64,000 nt of DNA, taken from positions 2,976,001 through 3,040,000 of the forward strand of contig NC_009436.1 of NCBI RefSeq assembly GCF_000016325.1, written 5' to 3'. The stretch comes from Enterobacter sp. 638 (GTDB lineage Bacteria; Pseudomonadota; Gammaproteobacteria; Enterobacterales; Enterobacteriaceae). The position numbers and the translations under genes are program-made. Of the stretch, positions 18,400 to 28,319 are shown piece after piece. Position 1 is the stretch's first letter. Each line of letters opens with the position of its first letter. The notes below the pieces were generated by a model that was not told the origin of the DNA, ran no database searches, and worked only from the letters and a program-made list of their open reading frames with translations.

Positions 18400-19956
18400 A
18401 TGTTCACCCGTTACTTTTCCACCAGCCGTAAAGTCCTGACAGGCAGTATTCTGGCGGGCTTACTCGTCGCCCTCCTCTGCGGAATGCTGCAATTTTTCCT
18501 TAGCTATCATAAGCGGGAAGTGAGATTCGACACCCTCATTGTCGACCTTCGTGTGTACATGGAGAGCTACTTCTCCGAGCTTAAAACGTCCATTGATACC
18601 TTGCAGCCCTTTATTCTGGATAGCTGTCAGGAGGTGCGCGATGAGTTAACCTCGCGTGCCGCGTTTAGCCTCAACGTTCGTGCCTTTCTATTGGTAAAAG
18701 ACAACGTCGCGTTTTGTTCTTCAGCAACAGGTGCCATGAATACTCCTTTGGCTGAACTCATACCCACGCTGAATGTTAATAAACCCATCGACATGGCGCT
18801 TTTGCCCGGAACACCGATGTTGCCGCACAATCCCGCTATCGCTATCTGGTACCAAAATCCACTGGTAAAAGGCGGCGGTGTCTTCACGTCGATCAATATC
18901 AATTTGACGCCGTATCTCCTTTATACCGCGCGCCAGGACGAATTCGCGGGTATTGCGATTATTATTGGCGATACGGCGTTATCCACCGACTCAAACCGCC
19001 TGGTCAATATTCACGATTTGCATGGAACGGCCACCCGCAGTACGACGCTTAAAGACGTGCCGCTCACCATCAATCTCTACGGGCAAGCGTGGACCATCGA
19101 CGAAATCCTGTTTGCATTATTTTTTGGTTTGATAAGCGGCATTGCCGCGGGAACGCTTTCCTATTACATCCTCTCCATTCGATTGAGTCCTGGCAAAGAG
19201 ATCCTGACGGCCATCAAGCAAGGTCAATTTTATGTGGTCTATCAGCCTGTTGTTGATGCTGCAAAACTGGAAATGTCGGGCGTCGAAGTGCTGATGCGCT
19301 GGAAACATCCGACCATGGGTGAAATCCCGCCAGATGCGTTTATCAATTTTGCCGAAGCGCAGAAACTGATTGTGCCTCTGACGTTACATCTCTTTGAGCT
19401 TATTGGTCGCGATGCGCCACAGTTACAAACGGTGCTACCCGCAGGTGCAAAACTCGGTGTTAACATAGCGCCTGGACATCTGCATGCCGACAGTTTTAAA
19501 GACGACATGCGCCAATTTGGCGCGTCGTTACCCCCGGATCACTTCCAGGTGGTGCTCGAAATCACCGAGCGCGACATGATCAATCAGCTCGAAGCCGCGC
19601 CATTATTTGAATGGCTACAGCACGAAGGGTTTGAGATTGCCATCGACGATTTTGGGACAGGCCACAGCGCGCTGATTTATCTGGAACGTTTTACGATGGA
19701 TTATCTTAAGATCGATCGCGGCTTTGTGAACGCCATCGGAACAGAAACCGTCACGTCGCCGGTGCTCGACGCCGTATTGACGCTGGCGCGGCGGCTCAAT
19801 ATGGTCACGGTTGCGGAAGGTGTTGAAACGCCAGAACAGGCGGCATGGTTGCGTGAACACGGGGTAAATTACCTGCAGGGCTACTGGATTAGTCGCCCAA
19901 TGCCGCTGGGTCAATTTCTGAAATGGCAGCCAGATTTCGTTAAAGACAGTGAATAA
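18400..19956 (+). CDS. pdeN: c-di-GMP phosphodiesterase PdeN (Rtn), CSS-EAL type
   Basis: Inner-membrane enzyme of 518 residues that hydrolyses cyclic di-GMP. An N-terminal helix (about 15-33) is followed by a periplasmic CSS domain with the CSS motif in NVAFCSSATG, whose disulfide state controls activity in this class; a second helix (about 230-255) follows, then a cytoplasmic EAL domain. The signature reads GVEVLMRW, so the motif is EVL rather than EAL. The other catalytic segments are present: VLEITERD, IDDFGTGHS, LKIDRGFV and VAEGVETPEQ. This variant is also found in the E. coli protein, as I recall it. Confidence 0.93.
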   Translation: MFTRYFSTSRKVLTGSILAGLLVALLCGMLQFFLSYHKREVRFDTLIVDLRVYMESYFSELKTSIDTLQPFILDSCQEVRDELTSRAAFSLNVRAFLLVKDNVAFCSSATGAMNTPLAELIPTLNVNKPIDMALLPGTPMLPHNPAIAIWYQNPLVKGGGVFTSININLTPYLLYTARQDEFAGIAIIIGDTALSTDSNRLVNIHDLHGTATRSTTLKDVPLTINLYGQAWTIDEILFALFFGLISGIAAGTLSYYILSIRLSPGKEILTAIKQGQFYVVYQPVVDAAKLEMSGVEVLMRWKHPTMGEIPPDAFINFAEAQKLIVPLTLHLFELIGRDAPQLQTVLPAGAKLGVNIAPGHLHADSFKDDMRQFGASLPPDHFQVVLEITERDMINQLEAAPLFEWLQHEGFEIAIDDFGTGHSALIYLERFTMDYLKIDRGFVNAIGTETVTSPVLDAVLTLARRLNMVTVAEGVETPEQAAWLREHGVNYLQGYWISRPMPLGQFLKWQPDFVKDSE

Positions 19957-20045
19957 TTTCACAAGGGCACCTTCGTCACTTATTATTCAGCTAAACCGAA
20001 AGCCTCACTGCGGGTGAGTCAGAATAAAAGAGGGATACGCTGCAC

Positions 20046-21848
20046 ATGACTATGCGCTTCGTTTTGCTACTGCTGGCGTTGTTCAGCGTGACCTGCCAGG
20101 CGCAGACCATTAAAGAGAGCTATGCCTTTGCCGTTTTGGGTGAACCCAAATACGACGCTAACTTTACCCACTTTGATTACGTTAATCCCGCTGCGCCAAA
20201 AGGCGGGAACATCACGCTCTCCGCAATGGGGACGTTCGATAACTTTAACCGCTTTGCGCTGCGTGGTGTGGCCGCGGAGCGCACCGATTCGCTCTATGAC
20301 ACGCTCTTTGTCACCTCAGACGATGAGCCAGGAAGCTACTATCCACTCGTCGCCGAAGCGGTGCGTTACGCTGATGATTTTTCGTGGGCAGAAGTCACGC
20401 TCAACCCCCGCGCGCGTTTTCATGATGGGTCGCCGGTAAAAGCCAGCGATGTCGCTTTTACCTTTCATAAATTTATGACCGAAGGCGTTCCGCAGTTCCG
20501 TATTGTATTCAAAGGAACAACGGTAAAAACGATTGCGCCATTGACCGTGCGTATCCAGCTGGCGGAGCCCAGCAAAGAGAGCATGCTGAGTCTTTTCTCG
20601 TTGCCCGTCATGCCGGAATCATTCTGGAAAGATCACAAGCTGAGTGACCCGATTTCCACGCCTCCACTGGCTGGCGGCCCGTACCGCATCACTAGCTGGA
20701 GGATGGGGCAATATCTTGTTTACTCGCGCGTGAAAGACTACTGGGCCGCGAATTTACCGGTCAATCGCGGCCGCTGGAATTTCGACACTATCCGCTACGA
20801 CTACTATCTCGACGATAACGTCGCCTTCGAAGCGTTCAAAGCCGGTGCATTCGATATGCGCGAGGAAGTCAGCGCCAAAAACTGGGCCACCCGCTATATC
20901 GGCAAGAATTTTGCGAATCATTACATCGTCAAAGATGAGCAAAAAAACGAATCAGCGCAGGACACTCGCTGGCTGGCATTTAATATACAGCGCCCTGTTT
21001 TCGCCGACAGGCGTGTACGTCAGGCTATTACCCTCGCCTTTGATTTTGAGTGGATGAACAAGGCGCTGTTTTACGATGCCTACAGCAGGACCAACAGCTA
21101 TTTCCAGAATACAGAATACGCCGCCCGCGATTACCCCGACGCGGCTGAGCTTACGTTGCTCGCCCCCTTGAAAGCTGAAGTCCCCCCTGAAGTTTTCACG
21201 ACCATTTTTGTTCCGCCCACCTCTAAAGGGAGCGGTTACGATCGTGATAATTTACTTAAAGCCAGCGCATTACTGGATGAAGCCGGCTGGGTGTTAAAAA
21301 ATCAAAAACGGGTGAATGCCCAGGGCAAACCGCTCACCTTTGAGCTGCTGCTCTCCTCTGGCGGAAATAATCAGTGGGTTCTGCCGTTCCAGCACAATCT
21401 GGAACGACTCGGAATCACTCTGGACATCCGTCAGGTTGATAACGCGCAGATAACCAACCGAATGCGCAATCGTGACTACGATATGATGACGCGCCTGTGG
21501 CAGGCCCAGCCATGGCCCAGCGCTAACTTACGCATCTCATGGGCCTCGGAATATATAAACTCTTCATATAACGCCCCAGGCGTCTCAAGCCCGGCAATCG
21601 ACATGCTGATCGGCAAAATCATTGCGGCGCAAGGCGATAAAGAAAAATTGCTTCCGCTAGGCCGCGCGCTTGACCGGGTATTGACCTGGAATTACTACAT
21701 GCTGCCGATGTGGTTTATGGCTAAGGATCGTCTGGCCTACTGGGACAAATTCTCTAAGCCATCCGTACGCCCTATTTACTCGATGGGATTTGAAAACTGG
21801 TGGTACGACGTCAATAAAGCCGCAAAACTGCCTGCAGAGCGGCGCTAA
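20046..21848 (+). CDS. yejA: Periplasmic peptide-binding protein YejA
   Basis: Solute-binding protein of the YejABEF ABC importer, which takes up oligopeptides and, in E. coli, the antibiotic microcin C. The protein has 600 residues (E. coli about 604). The signal peptide (about 1-19) ends CQAQ; the SBP family 5 body starts ESYAFAVLGEPKYDANFTHF and contains the usual GGPYRITSW and QKNESAQDTRWLAFN segments. AGGGA lies 10 nt before the ATG at 20046. It is the first gene of a four-gene operon with 9 bp to yejB. Confidence 0.96.
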   Translation: MTMRFVLLLLALFSVTCQAQTIKESYAFAVLGEPKYDANFTHFDYVNPAAPKGGNITLSAMGTFDNFNRFALRGVAAERTDSLYDTLFVTSDDEPGSYYPLVAEAVRYADDFSWAEVTLNPRARFHDGSPVKASDVAFTFHKFMTEGVPQFRIVFKGTTVKTIAPLTVRIQLAEPSKESMLSLFSLPVMPESFWKDHKLSDPISTPPLAGGPYRITSWRMGQYLVYSRVKDYWAANLPVNRGRWNFDTIRYDYYLDDNVAFEAFKAGAFDMREEVSAKNWATRYIGKNFANHYIVKDEQKNESAQDTRWLAFNIQRPVFADRRVRQAITLAFDFEWMNKALFYDAYSRTNSYFQNTEYAARDYPDAAELTLLAPLKAEVPPEVFTTIFVPPTSKGSGYDRDNLLKASALLDEAGWVLKNQKRVNAQGKPLTFELLLSSGGNNQWVLPFQHNLERLGITLDIRQVDNAQITNRMRNRDYDMMTRLWQAQPWPSANLRISWASEYINSSYNAPGVSSPAIDMLIGKIIAAQGDKEKLLPLGRALDRVLTWNYYMLPMWFMAKDRLAYWDKFSKPSVRPIYSMGFENWWYDVNKAAKLPAERR

Positions 21849-21857
21849 GGAATAACG

Positions 21858-22952
21858 ATGGGCGCTTATCTGATTCGACGCTTATTGCTGATTATCCCTA
21901 CTCTGTGGGCGATTATCACCATCAACTTCTTCATTGTGCAAATTGCGCCGGGAGGGCCGGTTGATCAGGCTATTGCCGCCGTTGAGTTTGGCCATAGCAA
22001 TGGCTTGCCGGGAGGCGGCAGCGAAGGTCTACGCGCCAGTCACGCTCAAACCGGTACCGGGAATATCAGCGACAGCAGCTATCGTGGTGGGCGTGGTCTG
22101 GACCCCGAAGTGATCGCCGAGATCACCCAGCGCTACGGCTTTGATAAACCCCTTCACGAGCGTTATTTCAAAATGCTGTGGGATTACGTCCGATTTGATT
22201 TCGGTAACAGTCTCTTCCGCAGCGCCTCGGTTTTACAGCTCATCAAAGACAGCCTGCCGGTTTCTATAACGCTCGGCTTGTGGGGCACGCTCATCATTTA
22301 CCTGGTGTCGATCCCGCTCGGGATACGCAAAGCGGTGTACAACGGCAGTCGTTTCGATATCTGGAGCAGTACGTTCATTATTATTGGCTACGCGATTCCC
22401 GCGTTTCTGTTCGCTGTGCTGTTGATTGTTTTCTTTGCAGGCGGTAGCTATTTCGATATCTTCCCACTGCGCGGGCTGGTGTCCGCCGATTTCAGTTCGC
22501 TTCCGTGGTATCAAAAAATCACCGATTACCTCTGGCACATTACCCTGCCGGTGCTGGCGACGGTGATTGGCGGATTTGCGGCCCTGACGATGCTAACTAA
22601 AAATGCCTTCCTCGATGAGATCCGCAAGCAATACGTGGTCACCGCGCGTGCGAAAGGCGTCAGCGAAAAACAGATCATGTGGAAACACGTCTTCCGAAAC
22701 GCCATGCTGCTGGTGATTGCCGGTTTTCCCGCCACGTTTATCAGCATGTTTTTCACTGGCTCGCTGCTGATTGAAGTGATGTTCTCCCTGAACGGGCTGG
22801 GCCTGCTCGGCTACGAAGCCACCGTGTCACGCGATTATCCGGTGATGTTTGGCACACTCTATATTTTCACTCTGATCGGCCTGCTGCTGAATATCATCAG
22901 CGATATCAGCTATACGCTGGTCGATCCCCGTATTGATTTTGAGGGCCGCTGA
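21858..22952 (+). CDS. yejB: Peptide ABC importer permease YejB
   Basis: Inner-membrane permease of 364 residues of the oligopeptide (DppB/OppB) class: [19 protein letters not shown] at the start, six helices, and the EAA loop in [18 protein letters not shown] that contacts the ATPase. A long periplasmic insert (about residues 45-80, Gly/Ser-rich) follows the first helix. Its stop overlaps the yejE start by one base (TGATG), so the two permease halves are translationally coupled. Confidence 0.96.
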   Translation: MGAYLIRRLLLIIPTLWAIITINFFIVQIAPGGPVDQAIAAVEFGHSNGLPGGGSEGLRASHAQTGTGNISDSSYRGGRGLDPEVIAEITQRYGFDKPLHERYFKMLWDYVRFDFGNSLFRSASVLQLIKDSLPVSITLGLWGTLIIYLVSIPLGIRKAVYNGSRFDIWSSTFIIIGYAIPAFLFAVLLIVFFAGGSYFDIFPLRGLVSADFSSLPWYQKITDYLWHITLPVLATVIGGFAALTMLTKNAFLDEIRKQYVVTARAKGVSEKQIMWKHVFRNAMLLVIAGFPATFISMFFTGSLLIEVMFSLNGLGLLGYEATVSRDYPVMFGTLYIFTLIGLLLNIISDISYTLVDPRIDFEGR

Positions 22953-23977
22953 TGCCGCATTTAAGCCCCGTCAATCAGGCCCGCTGGGCACGTTTTCGCC
23001 ACAATCGTCGTGGATATTGGTCGCTATGGATTTTTGCCGTGCTGTTTGTGCTGAGCCTGTGCTCTGAGCTGATTGCCAACGATAAACCGCTGCTGGTCCA
23101 TTTTAACGACCGCTGGTATATGCCAGTGTTGAACAGCTACAGCGAAAGCGATTTCGGCGGTCCGTTCGCGACCCCTGCGGATTATCAGGATCCCTGGCTT
23201 CGTGACCAGATAGACAGTCATGGCTGGGCGCTGTGGGCACCCGTCCGCTTTGGCGCGAACAGCATTAATTTTGCGACAACAACCCCTTTCCCTTCCGCAC
23301 CTTCAGCACAAAACTGGCTGGGAACGGATGCGAACGGCGGCGATGTGCTGGCACGTATTCTCTACGGCACGCGGATCTCCATTTTGTTCGGGCTGATGCT
23401 CACGCTGTTCTCCAGCGTAATGGGTGTCGTTGCCGGTGCGATTCAGGGCTACTACGGCGGCAAAATTGATTTGTGGGGCCAACGCTTTATTGAAGTGTGG
23501 TCCGGAATGCCAACATTATTTTTGATTATTCTGCTCTCAAGCGTGGTCCAGCCCAATTTCTGGTGGCTGCTGGGTATCACGGTGATTTTTGGCTGGATGG
23601 CGCTGGTCGGTGTCGTGCGCGCTGAATTTTTACGCACACGGAATTTTGATTATATCCGCGCCGCTCAGGCGCTCGGCGTCAGCGATCGCAGCATTATTTT
23701 TCGTCATATGTTGCCCAACGCGGTGGTCGCGACGCTGACGTTCCTGCCGTTTATTTTGTGCAGTTCGATCACCACGCTCACCTCACTGGATTTTCTGGGC
23801 TTCGGGCTGCCGCTTGGCTCACCATCACTGGGCGAATTACTGTTGCAGGGCAAAAATAACCTTCAGGCTCCCTGGCTGGGTATTACGGCATTCCTATCCG
23901 TTGCTGTGTTGCTCTCGTTACTGATTTTTATTGGCGAAGCAGTCCGCGATGCCTTCGACCCCAATAAGGCGATATAA
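22952..23977 (+). CDS. yejE: Peptide ABC importer permease YejE
   Basis: Second permease of YejABEF, 341 residues, DppC/OppC class. A charged N-terminus (ARWARFRHNRRGYWSLW) leads into the first helix; a large periplasmic loop (about 50-130) is followed by LGTDANGGDVLARILYGTR, a typical OppC motif, and the EAA loop in YIRAAQALGVSDRSIIFRH. Start overlaps yejB; yejF begins 1 bp after its stop. Confidence 0.96.
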   Translation: MPHLSPVNQARWARFRHNRRGYWSLWIFAVLFVLSLCSELIANDKPLLVHFNDRWYMPVLNSYSESDFGGPFATPADYQDPWLRDQIDSHGWALWAPVRFGANSINFATTTPFPSAPSAQNWLGTDANGGDVLARILYGTRISILFGLMLTLFSSVMGVVAGAIQGYYGGKIDLWGQRFIEVWSGMPTLFLIILLSSVVQPNFWWLLGITVIFGWMALVGVVRAEFLRTRNFDYIRAAQALGVSDRSIIFRHMLPNAVVATLTFLPFILCSSITTLTSLDFLGFGLPLGSPSLGELLLQGKNNLQAPWLGITAFLSVAVLLSLLIFIGEAVRDAFDPNKAI

Positions 23978-23978
23978 G

Positions 23979-25568
23979 ATGACGCAACCCCTTCTCAGTA
24001 TCGACAATCTTTCTATCGCGTTTACCCATCAGGGTGAAACACGCGAGGTGGTGAGCGACCTGTCACTGCAGATTCAGGCCGGAGAGACGCTGGCGCTGGT
24101 GGGCGAATCCGGCTCGGGAAAAAGCGTGTCAGCGTTGTCTGTGCTGCGCCTGCTGCCCTCCCCTCCCGTTGTCTATCCGCAGGGCGATATTCTGTTCCAC
24201 GGCCAGTCGCTGCTGCATGCAGACGAGCAAACGTTACGTGGAATCCGCGGCAATAAAATTGCGATGATCTTTCAGGAACCGATGGTTTCGCTGAATCCGC
24301 TGCATACGCTGGAAAAACAGCTGTACGAAGTGCTGTCGCTGCATCGCGGAATGCGTAAAGAAGCCGCCAGAGGGGAAATTCTGGACTGCCTTGAGCGCAC
24401 AGGTATTCGCAACGCCGCTAAACGCCTGGCGGATTTCCCGCATCAGCTTTCAGGCGGCGAGCGCCAGCGTGTGATGATCGCCATGGCTCTGCTGACCCGT
24501 CCAGAACTGCTGATTGCCGATGAGCCGACGACCGCACTCGATGTCACGGTACAGGCGCAAATTTTGCAGTTGCTGCGAGAGTTGCGTGAAGAGCTGAACA
24601 TGAGCCTGCTGTTTATCACCCACAATCTCAGCATTGTGAAAAAACTCGCCGATAATGTGGCAGTCATGCAAAAAGGCCGCTGCGTTGAACAAAATACCAC
24701 GACAGCGCTCTTCCACGCGCCACAACACTCTTACACGCAACGTCTGCTTAACAGCGAGCCGTCGGGCGATCCGGTGCCACTCCCTGCTCACAGCACGCCG
24801 TTACTGAACGTTGAGAGGCTTAGCGTCTCGTTCCCTGTCCGCAAAGGGATTTTCCGCCGTGTTGTCGATCAAAATCATGTGCTGAAGAACGTCAGCTTTT
24901 CACTGCAGCCAGGCGAAACGCTCGGTTTGGTCGGCGAATCGGGATCGGGAAAAAGCACCACCGGGCTGGCGCTGCTGCGGTTAATTGCTTCACAAGGGGC
25001 CATTTTGTTTGATGGAAAACCGCTGCACAATTTGAACCGGCGACAGATGTTGCCCGTGCGTCATCGGATGCAGGTGGTTTTTCAGGATCCCAATTCCTCA
25101 CTCAACCCCCGACTCAACGTATTGCAAATTATTGAGGAAGGTCTGCGCGTGCATCGGCCAGAGCTGAGCGCCCGACAGCGTGAAGAAGAGGTGATTCGCG
25201 TGATGGAAGAAGTTGGGCTGGATCCGGAAACTCGCTTTCGTTATCCGGCTTCGTTTTCGGGGGGGCAACGCCAGCGTATCGCTATCTCACGGGCGCTGAT
25301 CCTGAAACCGGAATTGATTATCCTCGATGAACCCACGTCATCGCTCGACAAAACCGTGCAGGCGCAAATTCTGGCGTTACTGAAAGCACTGCAGGAAAAG
25401 CATCAGCTGGCGTATATCTTTATCAGCCACGATTTGCAGGTTGTGCGTGCGCTGTGCCATCAGGTGATTGTGCTGCGTCAAGGAGAAGTGGTCGAACAAG
25501 GTGACTGCCAGCGCGTGTTTGCCGCACCGACGCATGAATACATACGCCAGTTGTTAGCCTTGCGTTAA
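23979..25568 (+). CDS. yejF: Peptide ABC importer ATPase YejF (two fused nucleotide-binding domains)
   Basis: ATP-binding subunit of 529 residues (same as E. coli) carrying two complete ABC domains in one chain. NBD1: Walker [11 protein letters not shown], signature LSGGERQRV, Walker [13 protein letters not shown]2: Walker [12 protein letters not shown], signature FSGGQRQRI, Walker [10 protein letters not shown]. The start at 23979 ([15 protein letters not shown]) was taken because it directly follows the yejE stop and matches the family. It completes the yejABEF operon. Confidence 0.96.
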   Translation: MTQPLLSIDNLSIAFTHQGETREVVSDLSLQIQAGETLALVGESGSGKSVSALSVLRLLPSPPVVYPQGDILFHGQSLLHADEQTLRGIRGNKIAMIFQEPMVSLNPLHTLEKQLYEVLSLHRGMRKEAARGEILDCLERTGIRNAAKRLADFPHQLSGGERQRVMIAMALLTRPELLIADEPTTALDVTVQAQILQLLRELREELNMSLLFITHNLSIVKKLADNVAVMQKGRCVEQNTTTALFHAPQHSYTQRLLNSEPSGDPVPLPAHSTPLLNVERLSVSFPVRKGIFRRVVDQNHVLKNVSFSLQPGETLGLVGESGSGKSTTGLALLRLIASQGAILFDGKPLHNLNRRQMLPVRHRMQVVFQDPNSSLNPRLNVLQIIEEGLRVHRPELSARQREEEVIRVMEEVGLDPETRFRYPASFSGGQRQRIAISRALILKPELIILDEPTSSLDKTVQAQILALLKALQEKHQLAYIFISHDLQVVRALCHQVIVLRQGEVVEQGDCQRVFAAPTHEYIRQLLALR

Positions 25569-25571
25569 GGC

Positions 25572-25916
25572 TTAGAAAGGTTGCTGACGGGAAAACGGTT
25601 CAGCGATCGCAACGCCAAAATTCTTCAGGCGGCAGGTGGCGGCAAACTCATCCTGGCTGTTAACAAACAGGCAGGGTTCACCTTCGCATTCTACGATAGA
25701 ACTGACCACTTCGATATCCGTCAAGGCCTGACTCAAGCGCTCCATGACCGGCCACGCATTTTCATCGTCTGAGCTAAGTAATTTCAGCGCCACGAGGCAA
25801 TTATCGCAGTCGTTTCCACTTTGCGGAATCGGTTCAACCTTCGAACCTGCAAAACCCGCCAACCAGCGATAGCTCTGTGGCAAGCGATGGACTATGGAGA
25901 GCTGTAATGTATTCAC
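25572..25916 (-). CDS. yejG: YejG, conserved small protein of unknown function
   Basis: A protein of 114 residues, the same as E. coli YejG. The GTG at 25914-25916 was chosen (GGGGAAAGAAC upstream; N-terminus [17 protein letters not shown] as in the family). The C-terminus [15 protein letters not shown] is highly conserved. There is no signal peptide or membrane helix. It is convergent with yejF with only 3 bp between stop codons. Biochemical role unknown. Confidence 0.9.
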   Translation of the reverse strand: MNTLQLSIVHRLPQSYRWLAGFAGSKVEPIPQSGNDCDNCLVALKLLSSDDENAWPVMERLSQALTDIEVVSSIVECEGEPCLFVNSQDEFAATCRLKNFGVAIAEPFSRQQPF

Positions 25917-26212
25917 GTTCTTTCCCCGGAAGCAAAAAGCCTTCACAATTTATTTACATTTATAGTAACACATCGTCGCTGACCTGCCTTTTTTTTGATG
26001 AGAAACCGCTTACAGCCTTATGTTACGGGCTTTGGTATCTCATTTTTCAGGGCGTTATTTTGTAAGTTACAGGCTCGCTTCGGCGCTATATGTACCCGTT
26101 TCTGCGATCTAACTCAACCTTTTTAACTACAACGATGTGACTTTTTACATAAATAGATTTTACATAAAAGAAACAATCACGGGGTAAACAAACGTCTGTT
26201 TGGTTGACGCGC
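25917..26212. other. yejG-bcr intergenic region with an 11-bp direct repeat
   Basis: No gene is seen. TTTTACATAAA occurs twice at a 15-bp period (26143-26153 and 26158-26168). The yejG promoter is expected near 25930-25975. Nothing else recognisable. Confidence 0.45.
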
Positions 26213-26213
26213 A

Positions 26214-26244
26214 TCAAAAAAGGGACCGTTTTGGTCCCTTTAAA
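26214..26244 (-). terminator. Terminator after bcr
   Basis: AAAGGGACC / GGTCCCTTT (26219-26227 and 26233-26241), with a run of T on the minus strand just past the stem. Confidence 0.85.
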
Positions 26245-26248
26245 TTTA

Positions 26249-27445
26249 TCAATGCGCTGATTTTCTCGGCCGACTGGCGTAGAGATAGAAGAGAATCGAA
26301 CAGGTCGCGCAAAACGCGATAGACCAAATCATCGGCCAGGCGGTGTTAAACGTCGCCATTGAAAGCAGCGCGCCGACAATCGCGCCAATCCCAAAGCGGA
26401 ATGTCCCAGCCAGCGATGATGCGGTTCCTGCCATGTGCGGAAACTCGTCGAGAATGACCGCCATCGCGTTCGATGAAACCATCGACACGCATCCTACAAA
26501 CGCTGCCACGCCCACCACCAGCGCCCAGAAACCGACATCAAAGAAGGCGGTAAACACCATCCAAATTGCCATCACAAACTGGATCCACAGGCCCGCACGG
26601 AACATATTCAGCGCTCCGGCACGACGGACAAAGCGGCTATTGATAATGGTCATGACGAACAGGAACACGATATTTAGCGCAAAGTAATAACCGAAGTGCT
26701 GCGGCGAAACGTGGTTGATCTCAATGTAAACGAAGGGCCCGGCGCTCAGGAATGAGAACATCCCTGCAAAGCTGAAACCGCTCGCCAGCATATAGCTCAA
26801 CACGCGTTTATGGCGGAACAACGAGGCAAAGTTGCCGATGGTAGTGCGAATATGAAATTTCTGCCGCCGTTCTACGGGCAAGGTTTCGTCGATGAAGAAG
26901 AAGATCATCGCCGACGCCAGCAGCGCAGCAATCGCCAGGATCCAGAAAATGACATGCCAGCTTAACCATACCAGCACTGCGCCACCAATCATGGGTGCCA
27001 GCAATGGCGCAATGGTGGTGACCAGCATGACGAACGACATCATCCGCGAGAACTCTTCTTTCGGGTAGATATCGCGCATCAGGGCGTTAATCACCACGCT
27101 CGCCGCCGCGGCCGCCAGACCATGTAAGAAACGCATCATGATCAGCTGTTCGATTGTTTGCGCCAGCGCGCAGGCCACCGCCGCTGCGGCAAACACCAGC
27201 GTTCCCCCCAGAATCACAGGCTTGCGCCCGATGCTGTCCGCCATTGGGCCATACAGCAATTGCCCGACGGCAAAGCCGAGAATATAGGTGCTGAGTGTCA
27301 TTTGCGCGCTGCCGGCCGGCACGCCGAACTGCGCGGAAATCACTGGCAGCGCAGGCAAGTACATGTCGATAGACAGCGGCATCAGCATGGCCAAAAGGCC
27401 AAGGATAAAGACGATGCTGATTGATGAGTGTGGCCTGGTGGTCAC
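26249..27445 (-). CDS. bcr: Bicyclomycin resistance MFS transporter Bcr
   Basis: Drug:proton antiporter of the Bcr/CflA family, 398 residues (E. coli 396), with twelve helices. Exports bicyclomycin, sulfonamides and, in E. coli, L-cysteine. Typical segments: [20 protein letters not shown] in helix 1, the loop motif [16 protein letters not shown], and [20 protein letters not shown]. The start is a GTG at 27443-27445 with AGGAG 6 nt upstream. It lies 15 bp after rsuA in the same direction and is probably co-transcribed with it. Confidence 0.95.
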   Translation of the reverse strand: MTTRPHSSISIVFILGLLAMLMPLSIDMYLPALPVISAQFGVPAGSAQMTLSTYILGFAVGQLLYGPMADSIGRKPVILGGTLVFAAAAVACALAQTIEQLIMMRFLHGLAAAAASVVINALMRDIYPKEEFSRMMSFVMLVTTIAPLLAPMIGGAVLVWLSWHVIFWILAIAALLASAMIFFFIDETLPVERRQKFHIRTTIGNFASLFRHKRVLSYMLASGFSFAGMFSFLSAGPFVYIEINHVSPQHFGYYFALNIVFLFVMTIINSRFVRRAGALNMFRAGLWIQFVMAIWMVFTAFFDVGFWALVVGVAAFVGCVSMVSSNAMAVILDEFPHMAGTASSLAGTFRFGIGAIVGALLSMATFNTAWPMIWSIAFCATCSILFYLYASRPRKSAH

Positions 27446-27460
27446 AATGTGCTCCTGAAA

Positions 27461-28168
27461 TTAGCGTGGCGGCATGCCAACGCTGGCAATTTCTTCTTCC
27501 GTTAACGGGCGATATTCACCGGGTTCAAGCTCCGGATCGAGGGCAATCTCACCAATACGTTCGCGATGCAGGCCAACCACACGGTTGCCCACGGCGGCGA
27601 ACATTCGCTTCACCTGATGGTAGCGCCCTTCGATGATGGTCAAACGCACTTCGGTAGGCGTAATGACCTCAAGCACTGCGGGCTTGGTGAGATCTTTTTC
27701 ATTATGCAGCTGAACGCCTTTGGTGAATTGTTCAGCTGTGTCATCCGCAACCGGAGACTCCAGCATCACCAGATAGGTTTTTTCACAGTGGTGGCGCGGA
27801 GACGTGATTCGGTGCGACCATTGACCATCATCGGTCATTAGCACCAGACCGGTCGTATCAATATCCAGACGCCCCGCCGCATGCAGTTTGTGCGCCACCG
27901 GCTCTTCAAGGAAATAGAGTACCGTCGGGTGATCGGGGTCGTCCGTCGAACAGACGTAGCCTTGCGGCTTATTGAGCATAAAATAGCGTGAGCCAATTTG
28001 CTGTGTCAGCGTGTTACCGTCGAACTCCACGTCATGTTCCGGGAGGAGTTTGAACGCGCTGTCTCTCACAATATCGCCGTCCACGGTAACGCGGCTGGCG
28101 CGAATTTCACGTCCGGCAATAGCGCGGCTTACGCTGAGTTGCTGAGCGATAAATTTATCAAGTCGCAT
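27461..28168 (-). CDS. rsuA: 16S rRNA pseudouridine(516) synthase RsuA
   Basis: Converts U516 of 16S rRNA to pseudouridine. The protein has 235 residues (E. coli 231). N-terminal S4 RNA-binding domain (about 1-60: [22 protein letters not shown]), then the RsuA/RluB catalytic domain with the catalytic Asp in [17 protein letters not shown] and the [11 protein letters not shown] motif. Divergent from radD; upstream of bcr with 15 bp between. Confidence 0.96.
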   Translation of the reverse strand: MRLDKFIAQQLSVSRAIAGREIRASRVTVDGDIVRDSAFKLLPEHDVEFDGNTLTQQIGSRYFMLNKPQGYVCSTDDPDHPTVLYFLEEPVAHKLHAAGRLDIDTTGLVLMTDDGQWSHRITSPRHHCEKTYLVMLESPVADDTAEQFTKGVQLHNEKDLTKPAVLEVITPTEVRLTIIEGRYHQVKRMFAAVGNRVVGLHRERIGEIALDPELEPGEYRPLTEEEIASVGMPPR

Positions 28169-28319
28169 GAAATCTAATTAGCCTTAAAGGTGCAGGAAGT
28201 CGGACAACATGTCCGAAAAAGAAGCAGTCAAGAACTGTCCAGTATAGCGGCCTATCTGCGCCACTCAAGGGAAAAAGTTTCGTGGCATACTCTATGCGAG
28301 AGAACAAAAACGAGAACCT

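Noticed and set aside
20004..20018. CTCAC-TGCGG-GTGAG hairpin between pdeN and yejA
   Set aside because: Five-bp stem without a T-run; too weak to call.
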